From Acanthamoeba sp. SK_2022b (Eukaryota > Discosea > Longamoebia > Acanthamoebidae), in the NCBI GenBank assembly GCA_027943245.1, contig JANDJZ010000125.1:53977-117976 (forward strand): a stretch of DNA of 64,000 bases. Direction: 5' to 3'. Made by a program: the position numbers and the translations under genes. This document shows positions 32,208 through 43,800 of the stretch, piece after piece. The stretch's first letter is position 1, and each line of letters begins with the position of its first letter. A model generated the notes under the pieces. The model was not told the origin of the DNA. It saw only the letters and a program-made list of their open reading frames with translations, and ran no database searches.

Positions 32208-34726
32208 GTGGTGTGGGTGTGTACTAGATTTGTAAGCAATCCGGTGTGCCATTGCTCGCGACTGATGATGTCCACCCCGTTTCCAACACCTCTCGTTCTC
32301 TCTATCCATCGCCAGTCCGGGCACAGACCCGAGTTCGACTCGACGTTGCCAACTTCAACCTGACCGCATTCACACTAGATGCCCGCGCCCTGTTGCTGTC
32401 CGCTGTGACAAACGTTTCACACGGTGCGAACCTGGCCCGGCCCCAGGAGTTCAACATGTGTCATATTCACGTCTTTCTGCGCATGCTCATGCAACTAACG
32501 TTGATTCCTCATCAGCTGCCCCTGGCACGACAAGCATAGGGACTTGGTCTGCGACCAGCGTTATCGTCCACCTGGCGGAACCAGACCTGAAGGGGCAAAC
32601 TGATCGGCTGACTGAAGACGCCGGTCGACAACTTCTGAGCAACATCACGGGTGCGCACTTGTCCTGACCCCCGCGCCCAAGTCCTCATGCGAACATGCGA
32701 GGGAGAACAGCAGCTCACACACGGAGCACCGCCCACCCTCCGCACCGCAGGGCTCAACATCACGGCCGTAACCGACATCGGCTCCGGCTACGACTCGCTC
32801 TGCGATCCCACTTGCCTCAACGACGGCGTGTGCAGGGTCACAGCGACAGGCACCTACTGCGAATGCACCGCCGGTTACGGTGGTACGTAAATTCTTAACT
32901 GCTGTCCCCGCCCACGCGTGCTTTGTTGGCGCGGGCGATTTGCGCTGATGATGCGGCCATCGCTATCATCCATCAGGGCCCGACTGCGCCGACTTGAAAG
33001 TACCAAGCTCAGGGGCTCCGGCCAACCGTAGCTACGTCGCCGACGCTGGCAGCCTCCCCAACATGGCCCTGTCGGCAACTGGCGCAGGAAACCAAAAGTG
33101 CGCAGACGACGGGGCGGAGGCGGGGCAGCTCCGCGTCGTGGGCTAACCGGTTTCTCCCTCGCTCTCGTTCTCGGTGGCAGCCTGACGATGACGATGAGCT
33201 GGAGCAGCTTCGGAACGACCGCGGGGCAGTCCGTGGACCTCGACGCGACCCGCCTCTCACAGAGCCTCGAAAGCAGCACGGCAGCCGACGGCTCGACCAT
33301 GATCAGCTTCCGGTCGCTCTTCAACGGCGGGACGACGCAGTCCTCCACCTCCTTCAGCGTCTCCGAGTACCTCGCTACTTCCCCCCCCCCCCATTCGCCT
33401 TCCTCTGAGCGTGCTCCACTGACACGACGCTATCGATAGCTCCGTCCGTCAGACCACCTTTGCCGGACACCTCTTAACGATTCCGTCTGGCGCGATCAAG
33501 AACAGCATGGAGTTCGCCGGCCCGCCTCCCTTCAACGTGTCCGAGGGCGTGAACATTGTCCTGTCGTTGGCTCTCGACCTGGGCGACGCGTCGGTGACTT
33601 CGACATCAGACGTCACCAGGTGCGCATCTCTTCCTCCGGTCGGCGATGGCCGTCGCCGAGCGCGCCCGCTTATTAGGCTGACGATCATCAAACAACGCAG
33701 GAGTGCCGACAACGATCATCTGTTGTCGATCACCATGTTTCTCTCCAGTGGCTTCGAGGTATCGCTGCGTTATCTCGACCAAGCCGTCATCGACGACAGT
33801 ACGCCTCCACGCAACAGTATTACAACCAAACATAATAATAGAAAAAAACCCATATGAAAAATAAAAATAAAATAAAAGCAAACCCAAGCTGGGGTGATAT
33901 TGACATCGTGGTGTGGCAGACATCGTCGACATCACGGTGTTCTTCAACACCACCACCAAGTCGTTGAGTATCACGACCAGCCCGTGGAATTCCTCCTGGC
34001 TCTACGATCCCGACTTCAACGTGCTCCTGGGCACGAGCGACACTAGCAGCAGCAGCAGCGGCGGCTTCCCGCTGGGCATCGTCGCAGGCGCCGCTGTCGG
34101 GGGTACGCTACCGCCAGTCGTCTCCACGACACACGTGGATGGCTTACTCTACTCTCCCTCCCTCCACACATGCAGGCGCCACAGGCCTCGTGGTGCTAGT
34201 GCTGGTGGTGTTGGGCATTGTCTGGTACCGCCGATCCAGGAAGACCAAGGCCAAGTTCCGAACGCAGCGGGTGGCGATCAACTTCAGCGCCACCGAGGAG
34301 CCCAGAGGTGACCTCGGCGGCGCCGTGGCAGCCTCGCCCGGCTCCAACTCGGGCTCGCGCATACTGGCCCCCCTCAGCGGAGGCAAGAAGCAGCGCGAGC
34401 AGGAGAAGAAGGCGACATTTGCCCGCAACAAGCAGTCGGTGTGGGAGGACCTCATCGACGCAGACCCGCTGCCTTCATCGCCCGACTCGGACAGCGAGTC
34501 GTTGGAGATGGAGGAACAGCCGCGGCCCACCAAGCCAGCCCTTCGGCGCTATCCCACCTACGACATGCACCCCAACACCATGTACAAGAGCGGACCCGCC
34601 ATCGAGCACCCCGTCGAAAACACCATCTACAGCGGCTCTGTCGAAGTCGACGACGTCGACTCCAGTACAACAACATCACAACTCACTTCCGATACTTCTA
34701 TCACAGCCACCGACCCTCTATCGTAG
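29267..34726 (+). CDS. Mucin-like type I membrane protein with Ser/Thr/Pro tandem repeats
   Basis: Exon 1 encodes a signal peptide (MGSPMLLLCLFAGLWTAALG). After one intron comes an Asn-glycosylation-rich extracellular module (ITQWKGNLTTDNTPVWF, NMTTNLNPV). A 10-aa repeat (PFPSPTSSMT) and about 15 copies of a ~26-aa repeat follow (SPTFSASSTPTMGPTSSATA core). The region after the repeats has more N-glycosylation sites and an EGF-like module (CDPTCLNDGVC..YCECTAGYGG). A transmembrane helix (GLVVLVLVVLGIVWY) and stop-transfer YRRSRKTK lead to a ~150-aa acidic, Ser-rich cytosolic tail. The overall plan is a heavily O-glycosylated surface receptor or adhesin. The repeat frame shifts at ~31206, so as sequenced the gene is broken unless an intron or assembly error explains it. 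Confidence 0.78.
29894..30000 (+). repeat. 30-bp coding tandem repeat
   Basis: About three and a half copies of a 30-bp unit encoding PFPSPTSSMT, nearly identical between copies, at the entry to the mucin-like region. Confidence 0.85.
30235..31560 (+). repeat. GC-rich coding minisatellite, ~72-78-bp unit
   Basis: About 15-17 imperfect copies of a unit encoding SPTFSASSTPTMGPTSSATA plus SQTPTT, varying at TMGP/TTSPSP/SQSP and at SQ/SR. Units differ in length by multiples of three except near 31206, where 17 bp are missing relative to neighbouring copies. The repeat leaves all six frames almost free of stops. Confidence 0.9.
32175..32207. repeat. (GTGC)n microsatellite in an intron
   Basis: About eight GTGC units just after the exon encoding TRFNTFTW of the mucin-like gene. 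Confidence 0.8.
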
Positions 34727-34841
34727 ACCAAGCCCCTATTCCTCTCACCCCCTCCCCAATCTTTCCGCCTGTACAGTTCTCAAGTCAACTTCATCCATCA
34801 ATGGGAAGTCATGGACAGCTCTCTGTTGTCGTGAAGGGATT

Positions 34842-36626
34842 TCATTGGGCGATCTGGTGAAGGCTGGCGGGCGCCCCACTTGCGATTGACTTGACGACAA
34901 CGACCGGAGACACGGAGCCGTTGAACGTGTAGTGCTGTTCCTCGCTCTCGTAGCCCTGAGTCTCCCCGTGCTTGCCCACGACGGGCGAGGCGATGCCGCT
35001 CTCGTCTCCGCTGAAGCTGAAGCCGAAGCTCTCGTCTCCGTCGCCGGCGCTATCGTTCGCCGCCACGATCGACGCTCGGATCGGCGTCTGGGCTGCGGGC
35101 GAGTCCACCACCTCGGCCTCGGCCTTCATCTGCGGCGGCGTCTTCGGTGGGTCGTCCTCGCCCTCGGAGGGCGCCGTCGTAGTGGTGGTCGAGTCCGTCG
35201 ACCGCGTGCGTCGCCTGCGACGCGCGGGCGGAGGGTCGATGCGAATGATCTTGTCCTGCGGCCCGCTGGCCGCCACCTTGCCTCGGCTGCTCCGCGTGTT
35301 GTATCCGGTGAACCGTTTCTGCCGCACGCGCTCGTTGAGCGCCTTGGCCGACGCTGTCGAAGACGACTTGGCCGCCGCGCCGTTCGAGAGCTCAAACGCG
35401 CCGCCGTCCCTCGCCGTCTTCGACGACCCCGTCGTCTCTCTCTTGGCTCGAGTTGTGGGGCGGCGGGCCTCTGCGTCGCCCTCCGATTTTCGCTTGCCGG
35501 GCCTCGTGTTCTTCTTCTCCTCCGTCGCTTCTCGTCTTCGCCGCTTCTTCGTTGGCTCCTCTTTGTTGTCGCTCTCTCGTTTTTTCATCGTCATCTTCTT
35601 CATCACCGTCTTTTCTGTCTCTTCTTTCGAGGCCTTCTTCTTGAACGCGTCGGCCTTCTGGCTCTTCCGCTTCTCCGTTGCGGGCACGAGATGGGCAGCG
35701 TCGTAGTTGTCGTCGTCCGACACGCTGAGGAGAAGGGCGGCGAGGCTCGTCGTCCCGCTCCGCTTCTCCCGCGCGCCGGACTTGGGCAACGACGAGTCGT
35801 CCGCCTGCGCTCCTCTCTTTCGCTTGTGCCTGCTGCGGGGAGCGTCGGCGTCGTCGGCGTCGTCGATCTCGCTGTAGGACGCGTTTAAGAGAGCAGCCTC
35901 GGGCGTGAACTCCCCGTCGCTCTCCTCTTCCTCGCCCTCGCCGTTCATTCTCCACAGGCCGCCCTCGCTATCGCCCTCGCTGCCCTCACCATCGTCGTCG
36001 TCATCATCATCACCTTCGTCTGCTTCACTGTCTCCCTCCTCGTCGGTTTCGTCGTCAGACCCCCTTCTTCTGCTGGTCCTCCTCCTACCCTTCCTGCCTT
36101 CCCCGGCTTCGTCGTGTTGGGGCTTCAAGTACTGAGCCCACCCGCCTGTCTCCTCGAACTCTTGTGGGTTGTCCCTCACTGCGCGGGCGACGGCCACCAC
36201 GAACAGACACACGACGCGGCACGACGTCAGCTCTGCTGCGCAGCAGCGCGGGATTGGGAGGGGGGTAGGCGCACCAAAGTTGAGGAGCGGAGGCCACCGC
36301 ACGTTGCCCAGGCCCCGATGGTGCTGGACGGCCTCGTCGGTGAGCCGCCTCTCGAGCCGGGGCAGGTGCTCCATGGGGATCGAGTAGACCTGCGCCACGT
36401 AGCGGCTCAGGTTCTTGCCTCCGATGGCATCCTCGTCCTCGTCTTGGTCGCTCTCCTCGTCGTCGCCCTTGCCACGTCGACGACGCTTCGTTCTCTTGTT
36501 GTTTCTGCTGCGAGAGCTACGCCTCAGCCCGCGCTTCTTCGGGACGGTCGACCTGCTGGGCGTGTGCTGGCGCACGCTCTTCTTGACCAGCGCCAAGTCA
36601 AAGTTACGTAGCGCGGGTTCTGTGCG

Positions 36627-36693
<67 letters not shown>

Positions 36694-37747
36694 GCGTCAG
36701 CCATGCGTTTAAGAGGAGGCAATGAGCAGGGAGCGCAGTACTGAAGAGGGCGCGCTCCAAGCACGCCACTTCGATCTCGCGATACGGCACCACCACGAAG
36801 GGTCTGTAGGTCCACACAAAGGGAGAGGGAGAGGCATCCCAATGCTTAGCCACATGAACCACCACCACCCCCCTCCACGAGCGCGTGCGCAGTTCGGCGG
36901 AACGTATGCATACCGTCGGTCGAGCTGCACGATGGCCGTAGGGGTGAGATGGACCCGACACATGCCCGCTCCGCCGCCCACCACCCCAGGCATGGTCTCG
37001 TCACGATGCCCCACCCGCTCCACTCGGATACCTTCCTCTTCTTTTTCTTCTTGCTCATTTTTGCCATCGCCTTGGTTGTCTTCGGTCCGATTGCCTGTGG
37101 TCGACGCGCCGGGAGGGAACTCGCGCATGGCGACGACCGAGAGACGTCTGATGTCGGCCACGATGGCACGCAGACGCGGATTGCGCCCCGCACGCGGCCC
37201 ACCGGCGGCAAAGTGTGCAAAGGAATGTCGCCCGAGGTCGTCCGCCTTCTCTTCCCTGCGAGAGCCCTTGTCCCGTCTGCCCTTGCGCGTGGCGGCAGCC
37301 GCTGCGGTGTCGCCGCTCTCCGGACTCGGCGTGGAGAGCTCGAGGTGGAGGTAGCCGCAGTTCTCTCCCCGGCTGCCGCGCTCCGAAGCCTGCCAGCCTG
37401 CCCAGGTCACCCGCCCGTACGGCACTTCTGTAGGATAAAAATTCATATTATTAAAAGATGTCACAAAAAGAAAGAAAAAAAGTGGTGAGATAGGGCGGAC
37501 CGTAGACGTGATCGGGGTCGGAGTGGGGCACGAAGCGGAGAGCACGAGCCGTGGCAGTTAGTTGTCCGGAGCACCGACGCTGCCCGTCCACAACCAAACT
37601 GCAGTGTAGACCCGCTTCTTCTTCATCGCTGGTTCCGCTGCCGCTGCTGTTTCTGTTGCTGCTGCTGCTGAAGTTCTCCTGTTCGTCTTCTTGTTGTTCC
37701 TCCTTTTCTCGCCTTCTGTCGCCAGCACCACCTTTTTCTTGCTCCAT
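34842..37747 (-). CDS. SPT16 middle-domain (FACT-like) histone chaperone
   Basis: Start MEQEKGGAGDRRREKEEQQ. The tandem-PH middle domain of SPT16 can be followed: LVVDGQRRCSGQLTATARAL, EVPYGRVTWAGW, MCRVHLTPTAIVQLDRR|PF, VVVPYREIEVACLERALF|KP, ALRNFDLALVKK, then YSIPMEHLPRLERRLTDEAV, GNVRWPPLLNF and NPQEFEETGGWAQYL. These line up with SPT16 'vfLqPt.dcLVqLte.PF.viTL.EiEivhlERv.f.lknFDm', 'siP...l..i...L', 'nlnW' and 'dpe.Ff..GGW.fl'. The tail is long, acidic then Lys/Arg/Ser-rich. The N-terminal aminopeptidase-like half of SPT16 is absent. Nuclear H2A-H2B or H3-H4 handling is expected from the family. Confidence 0.8.
36628..36692. repeat. (GT)n microsatellite in an intron
   Basis: About 32 GT units inside the intron joining ERALF to KPALRNFDL of the SPT16-like gene (CA on its coding strand). 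Confidence 0.9.
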
Positions 37748-38237
37748 GGTGTTGTCCTTCTCCTTCCCTTTGCTTTGGTTGCTCGTCTCCGAAGGAGAAA
37801 AGAAGTTCAGTTCGGCAGCTGCGAGAGTTCTGGGGCCAAGCCCGAGGCGTGTGCGAGTGTTAGGTTGTGCCGTTGGTGGTTGCGTGGTTTTCGCTTTGGT
37901 GGCCTGTCGGCCACACCGCATTTCGCGGCAAAATCGGACGTTACCCGCCTCTCCACAACACCCCTCCTGGCTCCACCAACTACAAAACCTAAAACGACAA
38001 ACAAAGATTTGAATGGAGTTTGCGATGTGGATGACCAACAGGTAGTCTAATCTTGTTGTTCTTTGTTCGATAAATAGGACACACTCCTTCGTGGTCCCGC
38101 GGCGCCCTGGCCTGGGCGCGCAGTCAAAACTGGCGGGAAGGAGAAGAGCTTGGGGTGGGGAGGGAAGACAGAGAGAGGAGAGGGGGAGAGTTTGTTGCGC
38201 GAATGGGATAGAGGAGAGGGAGGAAGGGTCGGTCGAT
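37748..38237. other. Intergenic between SPT16-like and BiP
   Basis: 490 bp. Presumably the SPT16-like promoter on the left and the BiP 3' untranslated region on the right. No further feature seen. Confidence 0.35.
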
Positions 38238-40349
38238 TTACAGTTCGTCGTAGGCACCGAAGTCCTCGTCGGCACCGTCGGCGCCACCGGGGAAACCCTC
38301 AGCGCCAGCGGCGCCGTACATACGGGTGAAGATGGGGGAGACGACCTGGTCGATCTCCTTCCTCTTCTCCTCGTAGTCGTCCTTGTCGGCCTCCTGGTGG
38401 TCGTCGAGCCACTCGAGGGAGTCCTTGACGAGCGTCTCAAGCGTCTCGAGGTCGTCCTCGCTGAGCTTGTCCTCGACCTTCTCCTTGTCCTGGATGGTGT
38501 TGCGGATCTGGTAGACGTAGCTCTCGAGACCGTTGCGGGCCTGGACGCGCTCGCGGATGAGCTTGTCGTCCTCCTCGCGCTCCTTGGCCTCCTGGACCAT
38601 GCGCTTGATCTGCTCCTCAGTGAGGCGGCCCTTCTCGGGGGTGATGGTGATCGACTTCTTGGTGCCGGAGCCCTTGTCCTCGGCGGTGACGTGGAGGATG
38701 CCGTTGACGTCGACGTCGAAGGTGACCTCGATCTGAGGCACGCCGCGGGGCGCGGGCGGGATGCCCTTGAGGTCGAACTTGCCGAGGTTGTGGTTGTCCT
38801 TGGTCATGGCGCGCTCGCCCTCGTAGACCTGGATGGTCACGGCCTCCTGCTGGTCCTGGTAGGTGGTGAAGGTCTGGGTCTTCTTGGTCGGGATAAGGGT
38901 GTTCCTCTCGATGATGGTGGTCATCACGCCGCCGACGGTCTCAATGCCGAGGGTGAGCGGGGTCACGTCGAGGAGCACGATGTCGTTGAGCTCGTCGTCC
39001 TTCTTGTCGGCCGACAGGATGCCACCCTGGACGGCGGCACCGTAGGCGACGGCCTCATCGGGGTTGACGCCCTTGTTGGGCTCCTTGCCGTCGAAGAAGT
39101 TCTTGATGAGCTCCTGCACCTTGGGGATGCGGGTGGAACCACCGACGAGCACGACCTCGTCGATCTCGGTCTTCTTGAGGCCAGAGTCCTCCATGACCTT
39201 CTGGACGGGCTTGAGGGTCTTCTTGAAGAGGTCCAGGTTGAGGTCCTCGAACTTGGCGCGGGTGAGGCGCTCCCTGAGGTCCTGGCCCTCGAAGAAGTTC
39301 TCAATCTCGATCGACACCTCCTTCATGGTGGAGAGGGTCCTCTTGGCGTTCTCGGCCTCGCGCCTCAGCTTCTGGATGGCGCGCTTGTCCTTGGAGGCGT
39401 CGAGGCCAGTCTTCTTGTTAAACTGCTTGAGCAGATACTGCATCACGCGCTGATCAAAGTCCTCACCACCGAGGTGAGTGTCGCCGCTCGTGGCGAGCAC
39501 CTCGAAGACACCATCGTCGATCTGTGGTTGGAAACACGTTTATGCGTAAGCCTATTTGCCACGGAGCTAGAAATGGAAAAAAGAAATGAAAAAGAAAATA
39601 CAAATAACAAAAAAAGATCGAAGGCAAGGAAAGCGATGGCGCACCTGGAGGAGCGACACATCGAAGGTACCACCTCCCAAGTCGAACACGAGGATGTTCT
39701 TCTCGCCCTTGACCTCGTTGAGGCCGTACGCGATGGCGGCGGCGGTGGGCTCGTTGATGATACGGACGACGTTGAGACCGGCGATGACACCGGCGTCCTT
39801 GGTGGCCTGACGCTGGGCGTCGTTGAAGTAGGCCGGAACGGTGACGACGGCGTTCTTGACGGTCTTGCCAAGGTAGGCCTCGGCAATCTCCTTCATCTTG
39901 GTAAGGACCATGGCGGAAATCTCCTCGGGAGCGAACTCCTTGGCCTCATTCTTGTACTCGACGCCGATGTAGGGCTTGCCGTTCTTGTTGATGATCTTGT
40001 AGGGCAGGAGCTTGGCATCAGCCTGAACCTCCTTGTCGGCGAAGTTGCGACCGATCAGACGCTTGACGTCGAAGACAGTGTTCTCCGGGTTGAGCGCGGC
40101 CTGATTCTTGGCGGCGTCACCGATGAGACGCTCGCTCTCCGTGAAGGCCACGTAGGACGGCGTGATTCGGTTTCCCTGATCGTTGGCGATGATGTCCACT
40201 CGCCCGTTCTTCCAGATGCCCACCACTGAGTAGGTCGTGCCGAGATCGATACCGATAATCGGGCCCTCGAACTTGTTGTTCTCATCCTGACCGTGCACAC
40301 TCGCGAACAGGAGAGCGATGCCCAAAAGCACCAACGCCGCGAACTTCAT
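38238..40349 (-). CDS. BiP: BiP/GRP78, endoplasmic reticulum Hsp70
   Basis: Two exons (40349-39645 and 39521-38238) giving about 662 aa. It has a signal peptide ([20 protein letters not shown]). Hsp70 signatures are [36 protein letters not shown] and [18 protein letters not shown]; the linker is [19 protein letters not shown]. The C-terminus is AYDEL, a KDEL-type ER retrieval signal. It is the lumenal chaperone for protein folding, translocation and ER stress. Codon use is strongly biased to C/G at third positions, as for a highly expressed gene. A perfect ERSE-like element lies 91 bp upstream of the ATG. Confidence 0.97.
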
Positions 40350-40888
40350 CGTGGGGTGTGTGTTGTGTGTAGTTGTAGAGATCTTCGCTCTGTGATGGCC
40401 AGGCCGCGCGCCAAGCTTTTGATACACTCTCGGCCGCAACGTGGTCTACTGCCATTGGGCCAACGCACCGCTGTTTCGGAGTACAGAAACTTCTCTCGGT
40501 ATGGCAAATATTTGGAATGACGCAATCCAAAGGTTGGCGAAGTCACGGATTTTTCTGTGAAGCTGCCAGGAGAACAACAGGGGCACCAATGGCTTCTTCC
40601 ACAGACAGGACAGGATGCTGTAGCTCAAGCTTTCTGAGGGTAATGGATGGCACTGGCCATCTTTTCCCTTTACTACAAGTAGTAAGGGTTTTGCACGATA
40701 TGATCTTGATTATTCTGTCCCTTCTTCCTAGTTGATGGGACACGTTTTCTTTTTTGGTGACGCAACACCTGCCACTGCCGCCACCTTAACTTGGAAAAGA
40801 AAAAGAAGAAAAAGAATACTGGCAGACCTTCACGTAACGCAAGCGTGGCGCAGTGGGCTGCATAGTTGTCACACAAACTACATAGAAG
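40350..40888. promoter_or_regulatory. Shared divergent promoter region of BiP and USP5
   Basis: 539 bp between the two start codons. It contains the ERSE-like site at 40440-40458 and, at 40485-40494, a two-unit heat-shock-element core (aGAAacTTCt). No coding feature seen. Confidence 0.5.
40440..40458 (-). promoter_or_regulatory. ERSE-like element (CCAAT-N9-CCACG)
   Basis: On the BiP coding strand the sequence is CCAATGGCAGTAGACCACG: an exact CCAAT, nine-base spacer and CCACG. In animals this element binds NF-Y plus ATF6/XBP1 and drives BiP during ER stress. It lies 91 bp upstream of the BiP ATG in the same orientation as animal BiP promoters. Confidence 0.6.
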
Positions 40889-43800
40889 ATGGACGCAGTG
40901 GCACGTTATGTGGATCAAGTGAGAGTGCCTTCGGGCTCTAGCACCGTTTGGAAGGATGAGTGCGCTTTCTCATTCGAGACGCCAGTACGTGTTCCCGCAA
41001 ACGACGTTCGGATCTGCCCTAGCTTGTGCGCCATCTTGTTACTGATTGAGCAGTACAGGAAAGTGAAGAGGGCCTCTTCATCGATCTTAACTCGTGGCTC
41101 GGGTTTAACAAAGCCTTCGCCACGGTGAACTTTGAGAAGACTGGCCACAGCCTCTACTTGAACATCAAGCGGCGCATCAAGGTTCATAGGACATGTTCTA
41201 GTGTTCTTTCGTGCTTCTACCTATTAACTCGGTTACATTTCCATTCTGGTTGGCACGCGAGCAGGAGAAGAAGGAAGAACCGGAGAAGAAGGAGGAAGGT
41301 GAAGAGCCGCCAAAAAAGAAGGCCTCTATCTTGGGCATAGGCGTGGCGGGTGGTTTCGAAGGCGATGCTAAGACGGAGCAGGAGGAAAGCTACGCTCTCG
41401 TGGTCCTGCCTCAGTTCACCTCAATCCCCATCACCTCTGACGACCTGCCCGAGAAGGTGCCCTTCACCGTTTCATTTGTACCTCAGTTGCGCTGTTCGCT
41501 TACAACCGAATGGGTCCAATGCAGGTCAAGCAAGCAGTCAATGCCATCATCGCATCGGACTCGGCCTCGAAGGTGGAGGACCTGGCAGCTTGGGTGGCCG
41601 ACAAGGACCTCGAGGTCAGCAAGCACGCCGATAACCTGCTGCAGCTCGATACCGGCAAGAAGGTGCCGCTGTCCAACTGGAAGTGCGAGCGCGAGGGATG
41701 CGATAAGACGGAGAACCTGTGGCTCAACCTCTCCGACGGCCTCATTCTTTGCGGGCGGAGAAACTGGGACGGCTCTGGCGGCAACGGCCACGCCCTTGAG
41801 CACTTTGACCAGACCGGATTCCCTCTCTCCGTCAAGTTGGGCACGATCACCGCACAGGGCGCAGGTACCGTACTCCGCGTCTTTTCTTCGGAAAGGTTCT
41901 CCGTCTCATCAACAAGTTGGGCCCTCGTGCTGTGACTAGACGTGTTCGATTACGTGAAGGGTGATCTGGTGCTGGATCCCAACCTCGTCGAGCATCTGGC
42001 TCATTGGGGCATTGACATGCACAAGATGGAAAAGGTACCGCGCAGTTATGACCGTCTTGTCACCGTTCTCCGCTCGCACTTTGCCTTACGTCGTTTTTGA
42101 ACACTGACACTGGTGGTATGATGCGGAGCGCAGACGGAGAAGACCATGGCCGAGCTCGAGCTGGATCTGCAGTACTCCTTCGACTGGAACAGGATTCAGG
42201 AGCAGGGCAAGAGCCACAGCCCCATCTACGGCCCCGGTTTCACCGGCATTCAGAACCTGGGCAACAGCTGCTACATGTCCTCCGTGATGCAGGTCCTCTT
42301 TGCACTTCCCGATTTCCAGAAGAGGTACGGTCGTTGGGTCGCCTCCCTCTCCTTCATTTCTTTCTTTCCTCTACGCTCTGCCAACGCTACCGTTGCATCC
42401 GCGTAGGTACTATGACCACAAGGACGAGATCTTCGGTCGCAGCCCGGCCGACCCCACCCAAGACTTCCACACCCAAATGTACGTCTTCCCCCCTGGAGCA
42501 GCTCCTCTCTCGTCCGTTGCCCGCCAACTGTGGGCTCAAACGCGATTGCCACGCCAGGGCCAAGTTTGCCGACGGACTTTTGTCCGGCCATTACTCCCAG
42601 CCTCCGCGCGAGGAGGACAAAATGGATGAGGAAGAGCTGTCCGTCAGGGACGTTCATTCGGTACGCGAGAATGCGGCCTCCACTTTCGCCGATTGGCGTC
42701 CTCTCTTACGGCAGGTTCTCTCATGACAGATGGGCATCAGGCCACGCATGTTCAAGAGCCTCATAGGCAAGGGTCACCCGGAGTTCTCCACCATGAGACA
42801 GCAAGACGCATTGGAGTTCTTCCAGTACCTCATGAACATGGTGCAGCAGAAGGAGCGAGGATACCCTGGCGCGTCCAAGTCTGACCCTTCACGGTCCTTC
42901 CAGTTCAAGGCACGTCTCTGATCCGCATTAGACCATGCACGCCCTGGAGTGCCGTCCTAACGTGTGCACATGCATACGTCTTTCATTCTTCTTCGATGTA
43001 TAGGTCCAAGACAAGTATCTGTGCATGTCGTCTAACAAGGCCAAGAGCACAACGAGAGACGAGAGTATGCTCTCTCTCGCCATTCCTCTGGACAAGATGA
43101 GCAACAAGGAAGAGTTCGCGGCGTTCGAAATCAGGCAGAGGGAGCTCAAGGACAGCGGCCTGAAACCGTACGCGTCCGTCGCTTTTGGTCATTCAGCTGC
43201 GCCTTTCTTCTCATGTACTGCTCGTGCCACACCACATGCAGTGACAAGGACGAGAAGGTTGTGCGGCCGCACGTTTCGCTGTTGGCCTGCTTGGAAGATC
43301 TTGCGGCGCCCGAGTTGATTGAGGACTTTTACAGCACTGCGATCAAGGCCAAGACGACAGCTACCAAGTATGGCTCTGGCTCCGTTTCTGTCCAACATGG
43401 TCTCTTTCGACCGGTGTCGCTGACTAATCCTTCTCGCTTGCTCGTGCGCAGGACGACGAGGATGATCACCTTCCCGAAGTACTTGGTGGTCCACTTGAAG
43501 AAGTACATCGCTACCGAAAGCGGCTTGCCCAAGAAGCTTGGTGCGTTGCACAAGACTTTTTGCTTATTGTGCAACACCGGGCTAGCCACGCTAACATTGT
43601 TCGTTCGTATGCAGACGTGTTTGTCGACGTGCCCGATGAGATCGATCTTGGCATGCTCAAGGGCTCGAGCCAGCAGACCGAGGAGTTGCTGCCGGAGGGC
43701 GAGGAGCCCAAGAAGGCGCCGGAACCCAACCCCGCCGTTGTCGAGCAGCTGCAGATGATGGGCTTCCCCGAACTTCATTGCAAGAAGGCCGCCCTCAATT

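Noticed and set aside
34932..35888. 318-aa frame on the + strand over the SPT16-like tail
   Set aside because: Shadow of the Lys/Arg/Ser-rich coding tail on the other strand, with no family motifs.
38091..40229. 712-aa open frame on the + strand, antisense to the BiP gene
   Set aside because: It runs straight across the BiP intron and is Leu/Val/Glu/Asp-rich in the way produced by reading biased G/C-ending Hsp70 codons backwards. Long antisense frames over Hsp70 genes are a known artefact.
40585..40605. Second ERSE-like match (CCAAT...CCACA) in the BiP/USP5 gap
   Set aside because: Spacer is eight rather than nine bases and the last base differs; not a true match.
40838..40870. A-box-like GTGGCGCAGTGGG suggesting a tRNA gene
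   Set aside because: No B box or cloverleaf downstream; the USP5 coding sequence starts within 50 bp.
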